A stretch of DNA of 64,000 bases from Halomonas sp. KAO (GTDB taxonomy: Bacteria; Pseudomonadota; Gammaproteobacteria; Pseudomonadales; Halomonadaceae), in NCBI RefSeq assembly GCF_015595025.1, contig NZ_JADNRL010000019.1, forward strand, positions 1,204 to 65,203, in the 5' to 3' direction. The notes under the pieces were generated by a model, which was not told the DNA's origin, made no database searches, and saw nothing but the letters and a program-made list of their open reading frames with translations. Numbering within the stretch: position 1 is the first letter of the stretch; each line of letters opens with the position of its first letter. The translations under genes and the position numbers were made by a program. Shown piece by piece: positions 18,369-27,022 of this stretch.

Positions 18369-19330
18369 GGTTTGCCTCCCCGGCCAGCACCGTGGAAGTG
18401 CTGCCAACCGGTGCGCTGGGTCGCCGTCACACCACTCACGCCGGCGACTTCTGTGAGCCGACCGACCACCGTGAGGGGGAGTGACAGCCCCGCCAGGCGT
18501 GACCGGGCCTCCTCCAGCTGCTCGGGGGGCAGGCTCACCAACAGCTCATAATCGTCGCCGCCGGTCAGGGCCGCCTGTTGTGCGCCCTCCTCGCCCAGCG
18601 CCTCGACCAGCCCCTCGGCCAGCGGCAGAGCCTCGGGCTCGAGGTGTGCGCCGCCTCCGGAGCGCTCGAGGATATGCCCCAGATCGGCAAGCAGCCCGTC
18701 GGAGATATCCAGGCCGGCCGTGGCAAGCCCCGCCAGGGCCTGGCCGGCGGCCAGCCGCGGCTGGGGGGTGAGGTAGCGCTCAAGCAGCGGGTGTGCAAGG
18801 TCACGCTCACCCGCCTGCCAGGCGGCCAGGCCTCCGGCGCCACCGCCCAGGGCCCCGGTCACCGCCAGCAGGTCGCCGGGACGACCCCCGCTCCGGCCGA
18901 TGGCCGCCTCGGGTGACACCTCCCCCATCACGGTGACGCCGATGGCCAGTTGGCCACGGGTGATGTCGCCGCCGGCCAGGCTGGTGCCGGTCTCCTCGCA
19001 GAGCGCCAGGAAGCCGCGCGAGAAGCTCTCCAGCCAGGCGTCATCACTCTCCTCGAGAGTGAGCGCCATAAAGCACCAGCGCGGCCTGGCCCCCATGGCG
19101 GCCAGATCGGAGAGACTGACCGCCAGGGCGCGATGGCCAACCGCTTCGGGGGGCGCCCCGGGCGGAAAGTGGACCCCGAGCACCGAGGTGTCGACGCTCA
19201 CCGCCAGCCGCCGGCCCGGGGTGGGGGCCAGCAGCGCACAATCATCGCCCACCCCCAGGGCCACACCGGACTCGGGGCCGGGCGTGGCGGGGGTAAAGTG
19301 GCGTGCGATGAGTTCGAATTCGCTGTGCAT
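18365..19330 (-). CDS. thiL: Thiamine-monophosphate kinase
   Basis: A 321-residue enzyme making thiamine diphosphate from thiamine monophosphate. It begins with the family signature FELIARHF, then GVGDDCALL, with nucleotide and metal residues in LAVSVDTSVLGVHFP, AGGDITRG, and GLDISDGLLADLGHI. It sits 11 bp after nusB and overlaps pgpA by 4 bp, the conserved order in pseudomonads. The length matches the family. Confidence 0.95.
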   Translation of the reverse strand: MHSEFELIARHFTPATPGPESGVALGVGDDCALLAPTPGRRLAVSVDTSVLGVHFPPGAPPEAVGHRALAVSLSDLAAMGARPRWCFMALTLEESDDAWLESFSRGFLALCEETGTSLAGGDITRGQLAIGVTVMGEVSPEAAIGRSGGRPGDLLAVTGALGGGAGGLAAWQAGERDLAHPLLERYLTPQPRLAAGQALAGLATAGLDISDGLLADLGHILERSGGGAHLEPEALPLAEGLVEALGEEGAQQAALTGGDDYELLVSLPPEQLEEARSRLAGLSLPLTVVGRLTEVAGVSGVTATQRTGWQHFHGAGRGGKP

Positions 19331-19341
19331 CCGGTCACCCT

Positions 19342-19839
19342 TCAGCGGCGGCGGGCGGCTACCTCGGCGCCACGCAGGCGCCCGGCAAGCTTGTCGAGGA
19401 TGCTGTTGACGTACTTGTGGCCGTCGGTGGCACCGAACGACTTGGCCAGCTCGACCCCCTCGTTGATCGCCACACGATACGGCACCTCCAGGCGGCGCGA
19501 GAGCTCGTAGGCGCCCAGGCGCAGGATGGCGAGCTCGATGGCGTCGAGCTCCTCGAGCTTGCGGTCGAGCAGCGGCGCGATGGAGGCATCCAGGTCGGCA
19601 CGAAAACGCGATACGTTGTGCACCAGCTCATGGAACAGGGCCAGGTCGGCGATCCCCATGACCTTGTGCCAGTTCTCGTGATCCTCGAGGTCATCATCGG
19701 CCAGCTGGCTGCGGAACTCCGCCTCCACCGCGCTCATGGACTTGCCGGTCAGCTGCCACTGGTAGAGGCACTGCACCGCCAGCTCGCGGGCGGCACGACG
19801 CGACTGCTGCGCCTTGGAAGGCGCGCGTTCGCGGCTCAT
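19342..19839 (-). CDS. nusB: Transcription antitermination factor NusB
   Basis: A 165-residue RNA-binding protein that with NusE/S10 promotes rRNA antitermination. It has a basic N-terminus ([21 protein letters not shown]) and the C-terminal [28 protein letters not shown] hallmark. The ATG at 19839 overlaps the ribH stop (ATGA). The frame continues upstream to 20037 only as a shadow of ribH. Confidence 0.96.
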   Translation of the reverse strand: MSRERAPSKAQQSRRAARELAVQCLYQWQLTGKSMSAVEAEFRSQLADDDLEDHENWHKVMGIADLALFHELVHNVSRFRADLDASIAPLLDRKLEELDAIELAILRLGAYELSRRLEVPYRVAINEGVELAKSFGATDGHKYVNSILDKLAGRLRGAEVAARRR

Positions 19840-20330
19840 GCCTCCTCCTCGGCGCCGCCGCCAAGCTGGCGCATCAGCGACACCATCTCCATGGCCGCCA
19901 TGGCGGCCTCGGCCCCCTTGTTGCCGGCCTTGGTGCCGGAACGCTCGATGGCCTGCTCGATGGAGTTGACGGTGAGCACGCCGTTGGCAATGGGCGTCTC
20001 GAACTCCAGCTGCAGAGTCCCCAGGGCCGAATTGCACCCGCCGGCCACATATTCGAAGTGCGGCGTGCCGCCACGGATCACCGCGCCGAGGGCGATGACG
20101 GCCTCGGGGCGCGCCGCCTTGAGGACCTGCTTGACCGCCAGCGGCAGCTCCCAGGCGCCGGGCACATGGACGATATCGATGTTCTCGGCATCGACGCCAT
20201 GGCGCACCAGGATGTCAACGGCGCCCTCTACCAGGCTGTCCACCACATGGTGATTGAAGCGGCCCACCACGATCACATAGCGCCCGTCGACGTCGACGAA
20301 GCTGCCTTCCACTTGAGAAATGGGTTCCAT
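19836..20330 (-). CDS. ribH: 6,7-dimethyl-8-ribityllumazine synthase
   Basis: A 164-residue enzyme that condenses 5-amino-6-ribitylaminouracil with 3,4-dihydroxybutanone 4-phosphate in riboflavin synthesis. Recognisable segments are [41 protein letters not shown] and [16 protein letters not shown] with GNKGAEAA. The ATG at 20330 follows AGGAA; longer in-frame starts run through the 13-bp repeats and have no family similarity. It is coupled to nusB. Confidence 0.95.
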   Translation of the reverse strand: MEPISQVEGSFVDVDGRYVIVVGRFNHHVVDSLVEGAVDILVRHGVDAENIDIVHVPGAWELPLAVKQVLKAARPEAVIALGAVIRGGTPHFEYVAGGCNSALGTLQLEFETPIANGVLTVNSIEQAIERSGTKAGNKGAEAAMAAMEMVSLMRQLGGGAEEEA

Positions 20331-20377
20331 GTCGGTTTCCTGCTGAGACTCACTGGCGCGGTCGACCCGCGCCTGGT

Positions 20378-20455
20378 GTTGAATGAGAATGTTGAATGGG
20401 AATGTTGAACGCAAATGCTGAATGGGTGTGCAGATACAAAATGCTGAAAGGTCGC
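20378..20455. repeat. Tandem 13-bp repeats upstream of ribH
   Basis: Successive 13-bp units start at 20378 (GTTGAATGAGAAT), 20391 (GTTGAATGGGAAT), 20404 (GTTGAACGCAAAT) and 20417 (GCTGAATGGGTGT), followed by two weaker units at 20430 and 20443. They occupy the 151-bp ribB-ribH gap. No regulatory motif I know fits them. Confidence 0.75.
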
Positions 20456-20481
20456 GTCGGGCGTGCCGCGGGGGCATCGGC

Positions 20482-21651
20482 TCACTCGCCGGCCGCCCCC
20501 TCACCGCCGGCCGACACATCCTCGGGCCCCAGCCGCTCCACCACTTCCAGATCGAAGCCGGATAGCGCCGAGAACTTCCAGGGGGAGCTGAGCAACCGCA
20601 TCTGGCCCACGCCCAGATGGCGCAGGATCTGCGAACCGGTGCCGATGGTCAGGTAGTTGCCGGCACCGTCCGAGTCGCTGGTACGCGGGGCACGGCGACG
20701 CTCGAGGAAGGTATCCAGCTGGTCGCGCAGGTCGAGTCCCGGTCGCCCCTGATCGAGCAGCACGAAGACGCCACGCTCGCTGCGAGCCACCTCGGCGATA
20801 GCCTGGTGAGAGGTCCAGTGACCACCCTCGCCCTTCTGCAGGCAGAGCAGGTCGCGCAGGGTGTCCGCCAGGTGCACGCGCACCGTGGTCGGCGCCTCGG
20901 GACTCGGCCGCCCCTTGACCAGCGCCACATGGTGAGCCCCCTGGATGCTGTCACGGAACACGTGGAGCGTCAGGTCGCCGAAGGCGGTCGACACCTGGGT
21001 CTCTTCCACATGATCCACGGTCTGCTCGTTGTGGATGCGGTAGTGGATCAGGTCGGCGATGGTGCCCATCCTGATACCGTGCTCCTCGGCGAAGCGCTCC
21101 AGCTCGGGACGCCGCGCCATGGTGCCATCGTCGTTCATGATCTCGCAGATCACGCCACTGGGGTCGAGCCCGGCCAGGGCGGCCAGGTCACAGGCGGCCT
21201 CGGTGTGGCCGGCACGCCGCAGCACGCCACCCGGCTCGGCCATCAGCGGAAAGATATGGCCGGGCTGCACGATATCCTCGGCCTTGGCGTCATGAGCCAC
21301 GGCGGCCTGGACGGTGCGGGCACGATCGGCGGCGGAGATGCCGGTGGTGACGCCCTCGGCGGCCTCGATGGAGAGGGTGAACTTGGTGCCGAAGCCCGAG
21401 CCATTGTCGTTGACCATCAGCGGCAGCTTGAGCCGTTCGCAGCGGTTGCGGGTCATCGGCAGGCAGATCAGGCCGCGGGCGTGGCGCGCCATGAAGTTGA
21501 TGTGCTCGGACTGCACCTTCTCAGCGGCCATGATGATGTCGCCTTCGTTTTCACGATCCTCATCATCCATCAGGATCACCATCTTGCCCTGACGGATATC
21601 CTCGATCAGGTCCTCGATGGGGGCCAGGCCCCCGGCAGTGGCGTGCACCAT
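20482..21651 (-). CDS. ribB: DHBP synthase with degenerate GTP cyclohydrolase II domain (RibBX type)
   Basis: A 389-residue protein. Residues about 8-205 are 3,4-dihydroxy-2-butanone-4-phosphate synthase with the acidic metal site [10 protein letters not shown] and the [14 protein letters not shown] segment. The C-terminal half resembles GTP cyclohydrolase II ([25 protein letters not shown]) but lacks the zinc-binding Cys cluster: the expected CDCG region reads [10 protein letters not shown]. Cyclohydrolase activity is therefore unlikely, and a separate RibA should exist elsewhere. The ATG at 21651 follows GGAGA; an upstream in-frame extension to 21711 is not family-like. It supplies one ribH substrate. 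Confidence 0.92.
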   Translation of the reverse strand: MVHATAGGLAPIEDLIEDIRQGKMVILMDDEDRENEGDIIMAAEKVQSEHINFMARHARGLICLPMTRNRCERLKLPLMVNDNGSGFGTKFTLSIEAAEGVTTGISAADRARTVQAAVAHDAKAEDIVQPGHIFPLMAEPGGVLRRAGHTEAACDLAALAGLDPSGVICEIMNDDGTMARRPELERFAEEHGIRMGTIADLIHYRIHNEQTVDHVEETQVSTAFGDLTLHVFRDSIQGAHHVALVKGRPSPEAPTTVRVHLADTLRDLLCLQKGEGGHWTSHQAIAEVARSERGVFVLLDQGRPGLDLRDQLDTFLERRRAPRTSDSDGAGNYLTIGTGSQILRHLGVGQMRLLSSPWKFSALSGFDLEVVERLGPEDVSAGGEGAAGE

Positions 21652-21823
21652 GAGATCTCCAGAAATTCTACGCGGCGGGCGTTGCCAAACGACGACGGTC
21701 GCGTCGTCCATCGGCGTCGCCTCGCCTCGGAAACGGCGTCAGGGTACCTTGGCGCGGCATCGGGCGCCAGTAAAGTGGCCTTGAAGCCGTAGATAGCTTC
21801 CCCCGGCTCGGGGCTGATCTGGC

Positions 21824-21920
21824 GGCAAGCCTACGGGGAGGCGCTGTCAATACCTCCCTGTACGCTACCGATGCCATCCATGGCATAGGACCTCCCCTTC
21901 GGCTTGCCCCCAGCGCCCCT
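21824..21920. repeat. Dispersed intergenic repeat, copy A
   Basis: This stretch in the ribD-ribB gap aligns by eye with 42645-42745: both have CAAGCC, a GGGAGGCGCT/GGGGGCGCT block, TCCCTGTAxGCTACC, a CCxTCCxTGG block and TGCCCCCxGCGCC in the same order. Copy A is bounded by an 8-bp inverted repeat, GGCAAGCC (21824-21831) and GGCTTGCC (21901-21908), with an inner palindrome TGCCATCCATGGCA. Upstream flank GCCAGTAAAGT also has a counterpart near copy B. Confidence 0.6.
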
Positions 21921-21936
21921 CGTGCCTGATGACGAG

Positions 21937-23085
21937 CTACTCCTGCGCCTGGATACGGCGCCGTGGACGCGCGGTAATGCGCCAATCCTGCCCCACGGCG
22001 CGGATATCGAGGATATCCAGGCCGCGCTGATGCGCCATGGTCTCGATGCCGGCGAGCTGGAACAGCGGCCGGGCATCGCCGCCGAGCAGAGTCGGCGCCA
22101 CGAACAGCTGCATCTCGTCGACCAGGCCGGCATCGAGCATGGCGCCGGCCAGGGTCGCCCCGGTCTCGAGCAGTACCTCATTGACCTGCTCGACCTCGGC
22201 AAGATGGCGCAACAGGGCCTCGAGGTCGACCCGCCCCTCGCTGCCGGCGGGTAGGGTCAGCACCTCCGCCCCGGCACGGGTCAGCCGCTCGACTCGCTCC
22301 TCCTCGACCCCCTCCACGGCAACCACCAGGGTGCGCCCTGGCTCGGTCAGGCAGGCCGCCGCTTCGGGTAACCGCAGCTGGCTGTCGACGATCACCCGCA
22401 ACGGCTGGCGAGCGGCGATGGTGGCGGCATCGTCGAGGCCGAGCTGGTCGGCACGCACGGTGAGTCGCGAATTATCAAAGATCACCGACTCGACACCGGT
22501 AAGCACGGCGCTCGAGCGGGCACGCAGCCGCTGCACCTGACGGCGCGCCTCGGGACCGGTGATCCACTGTGACTCGCCGGATGACATGGCGGTACGGCCA
22601 TCGAGACTCATGGCCATCTTCAGGCGCACGAAGGGGCGGCCATGATCCATGCGCAGGATAAAACCGGGGTTGAGCGCCCGTGCCTGGGCCGTCATCACGC
22701 CGACCTCCACCGCGATGCCGGCATCACGCAACAGGGCAACGCCGCGGCCGGCCACCTCCGGATTGGGGTCCTCCATGGCGATGACCACTCGCGCCACACC
22801 GGCCTCGATCAACGCCACGGCGCAGGGGCCGGTTCGCCCCTGATGGGAGCAGGGTTCCAGGGTCACGTAGGCGGTGGCGCCGCGGGCCTCCTCGCCGGCA
22901 TCCATCAGGGCGTTTACCTCGGCATGGGGCTCACCGGCACGGGCGTGGTAGCCCTCCCCCACCAGGCGGTCGTGCTTGACCAGCACACAGCCCACACGTG
23001 GATTGGGGTGTGTCGTGTAGAGGCCACGCTGGGCCAGCTCGAGGGCGCGAGCCATCCAGGCTTCAGAAGGCGTAGGGTGGGCCAT
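21937..23085 (-). CDS. ribD: Riboflavin biosynthesis deaminase/reductase RibD
   Basis: A 382-residue bifunctional enzyme. The N-terminal deaminase domain has the zinc site HAEVNAL and PCSHQGRTGPC; the C-terminal reductase (from about 150) has LKMAMSLDGRTA and the NADPH-binding ETGATLAGAML. It performs the second and third steps from GTP toward riboflavin. It follows nrdR by 12 bp. Between it and ribB, where pseudomonads carry riboflavin synthase, only a repeat-bearing spacer of 285 bp remains. Confidence 0.95.
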   Translation of the reverse strand: MAHPTPSEAWMARALELAQRGLYTTHPNPRVGCVLVKHDRLVGEGYHARAGEPHAEVNALMDAGEEARGATAYVTLEPCSHQGRTGPCAVALIEAGVARVVIAMEDPNPEVAGRGVALLRDAGIAVEVGVMTAQARALNPGFILRMDHGRPFVRLKMAMSLDGRTAMSSGESQWITGPEARRQVQRLRARSSAVLTGVESVIFDNSRLTVRADQLGLDDAATIAARQPLRVIVDSQLRLPEAAACLTEPGRTLVVAVEGVEEERVERLTRAGAEVLTLPAGSEGRVDLEALLRHLAEVEQVNEVLLETGATLAGAMLDAGLVDEMQLFVAPTLLGGDARPLFQLAGIETMAHQRGLDILDIRAVGQDWRITARPRRRIQAQE

Positions 23086-23097
23086 GGGGGCTCCGTA

Positions 23098-23571
23098 TCA
23101 GCGAGGGGGCGTCTGGTCGGGGTCCTGGGCGAGACGCTCGATCTCGGCGCGAAACTCATCGATATCCTGGAAGCGGCGATAGACCGAGGCGAAGCGAATA
23201 TAGGCCACCTGATCGAGACCGCGCAGCGCGGCCATGACCGCCTCGCCGATATCGCGCGCGTGGACCTCACGCTCGCCACGGGCGCGCAGGGTCTGACGAA
23301 TGCGCTGCACCGCGGCCTCGATCGCCTCGGCGCTTACCGGACGTTTCTCCAGGGCGCGCAGCATGCCGGCGCGCATCTTCTGCTCGTTGAAGGCTTCGCG
23401 GGAGCCATCGCCCTTGATCACCCGCGGCATGATCAGCTCGGCGGTCTCGTAGGTGGTAAAGCGTTCACCGCAGGCCACACACTGGCGACGCCGGCGCACC
23501 TGGTCCCCTTCGGCGACCAGCCGCGAATCGGTGACCTTGGTGTCGTGGGTGCCGCAGAAGGGACAGTGCAT
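23098..23571 (-). CDS. nrdR: Transcriptional repressor NrdR
   Basis: A 157-residue repressor of ribonucleotide reductase genes. It has an N-terminal zinc ribbon ([15 protein letters not shown] and [12 protein letters not shown]) and an ATP-cone domain ([20 protein letters not shown] onward). The length and start (MHCPFCG) are standard. It heads the nrdR-rib-nusB-thiL-pgpA block. Confidence 0.97.
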   Translation of the reverse strand: MHCPFCGTHDTKVTDSRLVAEGDQVRRRRQCVACGERFTTYETAELIMPRVIKGDGSREAFNEQKMRAGMLRALEKRPVSAEAIEAAVQRIRQTLRARGEREVHARDIGEAVMAALRGLDQVAYIRFASVYRRFQDIDEFRAEIERLAQDPDQTPPR

Positions 23572-23593
23572 GACAGGGTTCCAGAACGAAGAA

Positions 23594-23626
23594 ACGGGAC
23601 TCGTCGCATTGTAGCGACTCGAGCCC
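23594..23626 (-). terminator. Probable terminator after the copper chaperone gene
   Basis: GTCGC and GCGAC flank an ATTGTA loop and are extended outward by CTC/GAG and GGG/CCC with small bulges. On the minus strand the hairpin is followed by GTTTCTTCG, a short T-rich run. It lies between the PCuAC stop and nrdR. Confidence 0.5.
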
Positions 23627-23646
23627 CATTCGCACAGCAGTGCCGA

Positions 23647-24105
23647 TCAGTGCCCCATGGTCTCGATACGCCGCACCGGTGCCTCGAGCTCCAGGGTGTG
23701 GCCATCATCGAAGGTCAGGCTGAGCGCCACCTCGTCACCCTCGTGGAGCGGTGCGGCCAGGTCGATCAGCATCAGGTGATAACCGCCCGGGGCCAGGCTG
23801 ACACTCGCGTCGGCCGGTAACGGAACCGCCTCGACCCGGCGCATCTGCATCACGCCATCCACATCCACATGGTTGTGCAGTTCCGCCACCCGGGCGGCCG
23901 GTGTGCTCGCCGCCACCAGGGAGCGGTCGGTTTCCCCTTCATTGTGCAGCACCATGAAGGCGGCCGTGGTGGTGGAGACCGGCGGCACGGCGCGCACATG
24001 AACGCCTTCGACTCGCAGCGAATCGGCCAGTACCGCGGAGCTGACCAGTGAGGCAAGCAGCGCCACCATGGGGAGGCGCCATGACATCGGGGAGCGTGGC
24101 AGCAT
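23647..24105 (-). CDS. Periplasmic copper chaperone PCuA(C)
   Basis: A 152-residue protein with a signal peptide (cleavage near VLA/DS) and the copper-binding set of the family: His in ELHNHVDVDGVMQMRRV, the Met residues following, and YHLML downstream. Such proteins deliver Cu(I) to the Cu-A site of cytochrome oxidase. The ATG at 24105 follows AAGGA; an earlier in-frame ATG at 24144 adds a non-signal-like extension. It is divergent from the TlpA/DsbG pair, whose products may keep cytochrome or copper-protein thiols reduced. Confidence 0.88.
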   Translation of the reverse strand: MLPRSPMSWRLPMVALLASLVSSAVLADSLRVEGVHVRAVPPVSTTTAAFMVLHNEGETDRSLVAASTPAARVAELHNHVDVDGVMQMRRVEAVPLPADASVSLAPGGYHLMLIDLAAPLHEGDEVALSLTFDDGHTLELEAPVRRIETMGH

Positions 24106-24304
24106 GCAGGATATTCCTTCTTCGGTGATGGAAACAGGGAGCAAGGCTCAGGCCAGCAAGCTTAGGCCAGGCCGAGGCGCCTGTTCACCCTTGCGACATA
24201 ACGTCTCAGCGCCGGGCCGGTTAATGCAACGCTAATCACTGGCTGCCAGGCTCGGCCTCCGGCGACGTGAACGCCGCTGAACTCATTGGCAAGGAGCACT
24301 TCCC

Positions 24305-25126
24305 ATGCAGGCATTGAACCAGAGTATCGCCGTGGGCCCCATGGGCTTCTCGATCGGCCAGCTGTTGATCATCCTGGCCTTCGGCGTCGCCTTGCTGGCC
24401 GGGGCGTTGATCGGCCGCCGCCATCGCACCCCCACCGCCGACACCCTCTTCAACCTGCTGCTGGTCGCCCTGGTCGGCGCCCGCCTGGTGTTCGTGGCGC
24501 GCTACTGGAACAGCTACGATGGCATCCTCTCGATGCTGGATATCCGCGATGGCGGCTTCGATGCCGTGGGCGGTCTGGTAGCGGGCCTGGGGTACGCCGC
24601 CTGGCGGCTATGGCGCTCTCCCCGCCAGCGCCGGCCACTGGGTGGCGCACTGCTGGCCGGCACACTCGCCTGGGGACTGACCGCAGGCCCCCTGCTGCTG
24701 ATCGAGGAGCAGGGCCGTCCGCTCCCCGACACTCCCTTGACTACCCTCGCGGGCGATCCGACCGCTCTGCCAGAACTGGCCGAGCGCGAGGCCAAGCCGC
24801 TGGTGGTCAATCTCTGGGCCACCTGGTGCCCGCCATGCCGCCGCGAGATGCCGGTGTTCGAGCAGGCCCAGAACGAGATCAGCGACATTACCTTCGCCTT
24901 CGTTAACCAGGGCGAGAACGTGGCACTGGTGAACCGCTTCCTGGACGAGATGTCTCTGGATCTGGACAACGTGCTACTCGATGCTCAAACCACCCTGGGC
25001 GACGTCACCGGCGCCATGGCCATGCCCACCACCCTTTTCTACGACGCCGAGGGGCAACTGGTGAACACCCACTTCGGCGAGCTCTCCCACGCTACCCTGC
25101 GCCAAGGGCTGGAACGCCTGCGCTGA
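24305..25126 (+). CDS. TlpA-family thiol-disulfide protein with Lgt-like membrane domain
   Basis: A 273-residue protein. Residues 1-130 carry several membrane helices and resemble part of prolipoprotein diacylglyceryl transferase (GARLVFVARYWN...GGLVAG). From about 138 it is a periplasmic thioredoxin fold with active-site Cys175-Pro-Pro-Cys178 (WATWCPPC) and a cis-Pro in MAMPTTLF. The same fusion is found beside DsbG in Pseudomonas. It probably shuttles electrons to DsbG or related substrates. AAGGAG lies a few bases before the ATG. Confidence 0.88.
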   Translation: MQALNQSIAVGPMGFSIGQLLIILAFGVALLAGALIGRRHRTPTADTLFNLLLVALVGARLVFVARYWNSYDGILSMLDIRDGGFDAVGGLVAGLGYAAWRLWRSPRQRRPLGGALLAGTLAWGLTAGPLLLIEEQGRPLPDTPLTTLAGDPTALPELAEREAKPLVVNLWATWCPPCRREMPVFEQAQNEISDITFAFVNQGENVALVNRFLDEMSLDLDNVLLDAQTTLGDVTGAMAMPTTLFYDAEGQLVNTHFGELSHATLRQGLERLR

Positions 25127-25184
25127 TGCCCTGACGTCACCCCAGGCTGCTTAATCTTCACGACAACCGCACAAGGACCCTACC

Positions 25185-25961
25185 ATGCGATATCTCCTCA
25201 GGATGCCTGCCTTCGCGGCGCTGACCCTGACCCTCACGCCCCTCGCTCTGGCCAATGATGATCCGAACCCCGCCGATTTGCCGGCCCCCGTGAAAGCCAT
25301 CACCGACCAGGGGCTGACCATTCATAGCGAGTTCGAAGCGCCGGCCGGCCTGACCGGCTACGGCGCCAGCCACTCCCGCGGCGAGGTAGCCGTCTACCTG
25401 CTACCGGGCGGCGAGCATGCCATTATCGGCACCCTGGTCGATGCCGAGGGCAACAACCTCTCCGAGCCCGCACTTGACACGCATGTGCGTGCCACGCAGT
25501 TCGCCGAGATCTGGCAGGATCTGGAAGCGAGCCACTGGATCGCCGATGGCAGCCCCGATGCAGGGCGTATCATCTACACCTTCACCGATCCCAACTGCCC
25601 CTACTGCCGCCAGTTCTGGCACGAGGCCCGCCCCTGGGTCGAGGCCGGCCAGGTACAGCTGCGCCATATCATGATTGGCGTTCTGGCCTCGGACAGCCCC
25701 GCCAAGGCCGCCGCCCTGCTGGGTGCCGAGGACCCCGCCGCCGCCCTTCATGCCCACAGCGGCGATGGCGACGAGATCGAAGCGGGCCCCCAGTCGCGCG
25801 AGGTCGAGGAGCAGGTCTACGCCAACAATCAGCTGTTCGACTCGCTGGGCTTCATGGCCACGCCCACCACGCTCTACCGCGATGGTGACCGTGTCGACCG
25901 CGTCGAGGGTGTGCCCAGCCCCGAGCGCCTCGAGGAGGTCATGGGCGGCCCGGCGCCCTGA
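25185..25961 (+). CDS. dsbG: Thiol:disulfide interchange protein DsbG
   Basis: A 258-residue periplasmic protein with signal peptide (cleavage near ALA/ND), an N-terminal dimerisation domain, and a thioredoxin fold with Cys138-Pro-Tyr-Cys141 in FTDPNCPYCRQFW and cis-Pro in FMATPTTLY. DsbG protects single cysteines from sulfenylation and isomerises disulfides. It follows the TlpA-like gene by 58 bp and ends before a strong terminator. Confidence 0.9.
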   Translation: MRYLLRMPAFAALTLTLTPLALANDDPNPADLPAPVKAITDQGLTIHSEFEAPAGLTGYGASHSRGEVAVYLLPGGEHAIIGTLVDAEGNNLSEPALDTHVRATQFAEIWQDLEASHWIADGSPDAGRIIYTFTDPNCPYCRQFWHEARPWVEAGQVQLRHIMIGVLASDSPAKAAALLGAEDPAAALHAHSGDGDEIEAGPQSREVEEQVYANNQLFDSLGFMATPTTLYRDGDRVDRVEGVPSPERLEEVMGGPAP

Positions 25962-26002
25962 GCGGCCAGCGAAGCATCGCTGTCAGCACTACCTGCTCGC
26001 AA

Positions 26003-26037
26003 AAGCGCCCCGCTGCCTTCAGGGCAGCGGGGCGCTT
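26003..26037. terminator. Strong bidirectional terminator between dsbG and the TsdA-like gene
   Basis: A perfect 15-bp stem, AAGCGCCCCGCTGCC (26003-26017) with its complement at 26023-26037, and a 5-base loop. An A-run precedes it on the plus strand, giving a T-run for the minus-strand transcript from the TsdA-like gene. Confidence 0.9.
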
Positions 26038-26056
26038 CACTTCCGCCCGGCAGGAA

Positions 26057-27022
26057 TCAGCCGTCGAGGGGGACGGGATTCTCGCCGAAGTCGGCATGAT
26101 CCCCCAGACGCTTGCCGTCGATCTCCTTGCCATAGAAGCCATGATGGTCATGGAAGATCTCGGCGGTCTCATCCAGCGTGTCGAGGGTGCGACGACGCGG
26201 GTCCTGGGGCCGCTCCTGGCTGTTGATGAAGGCCGCCACATCCCAGGCTTCCTGATCCGTCAGCGAGTAGGGCTTGCCCAGGGGCATGTTGGCCTTGATG
26301 AAGTTGGCCGCGGTATTCACACGGTGCATGCCGGCCCCCCAGTTGTAGGCGCCATCGCCCCACAGCGGCGGGAAGACCTGGCGCTCGCCGACCTTCTGCC
26401 CCTGGCCCTCATCGCCGTGACAGACCGCACACTGCTGGGCATACACCTCGGCCCCCCGCTCGCGGTCGGCCCCCTGCTCGGTCTCCTCGAGCTTGGGATA
26501 ACCGCGCCCCGGCAGCGATTCGTTGATCGGCGCCCCGGTGGCCATCCAGTGCAGGTAGGTCTGCATCGCGACCAGCGGCTCGCTGCCGTTCTCCGGCGGC
26601 TTGCCGTTCATGGAGTAGGTGAAGCAGCCCTGAATGCGTTCGGCGAGCGTATTGACCTTGTCGTTCTTGCCACGATAGGCGGGATAGACGCCGAAGGAGG
26701 CCCACATCGGTGCCGAGTTGGCGAGCCGGCCGGCATCGAGGTGGCAGTTGGCGCAGTTCTGCTCGCTGAAGACATACTCTCCCCGCAGCGCCTGGGTGTT
26801 GAGGAAGAGATCACGCCCCTTGCGCACCATATCGCCGTACTGGTTGTCGGGGATGTCGCGCTCCAGGGGTGGCTGGAAGGTGACCTCCCCCGCCGGCGCC
26901 TCGGGCAACGGGATCTGGTAGTCACGCTGGACCTGATCATCCTGGGCCAGTGCGGTCAGGGGCAGGCCCAGCGCCGAGGTCAGGGTGCCGGCCATCAACA
27001 GGTGGAATCTACGCTGGCTCAT
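26057..27022 (-). CDS. tsdA: Diheme c-type cytochrome, thiosulfate dehydrogenase (TsdA) like
   Basis: A 321-residue secreted protein (signal cleavage near ALA/QD) with two heme sites, CANCH (90-94) and CAVCH (198-202). Regions around them fit TsdA: LNTQALRGEYV, NSAPMWASFGVYPAYRGKN, RIQGCFTYSMNGK and FPPLWGDGAYNWGAGM. Cys133 is placed like the unusual Cys heme ligand of TsdA, and Met246 (NMP) like the second heme's distal ligand. TsdA joins two thiosulfates into tetrathionate, or the reverse. Its ATG overlaps the upstream cytochrome stop by 4 bp. Assignment to TsdA rather than another SoxA-like cytochrome is likely but not proven. Confidence 0.8.
   Translation of the reverse strand: MSQRRFHLLMAGTLTSALGLPLTALAQDDQVQRDYQIPLPEAPAGEVTFQPPLERDIPDNQYGDMVRKGRDLFLNTQALRGEYVFSEQNCANCHLDAGRLANSAPMWASFGVYPAYRGKNDKVNTLAERIQGCFTYSMNGKPPENGSEPLVAMQTYLHWMATGAPINESLPGRGYPKLEETEQGADRERGAEVYAQQCAVCHGDEGQGQKVGERQVFPPLWGDGAYNWGAGMHRVNTAANFIKANMPLGKPYSLTDQEAWDVAAFINSQERPQDPRRRTLDTLDETAEIFHDHHGFYGKEIDGKRLGDHADFGENPVPLDG

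Noticed and set aside
21652..21936. FMN riboswitch or riboflavin synthase remnant
   Set aside because: Neither the riboswitch core nor the MFTGI-type start of riboflavin synthase is present on the coding strand.
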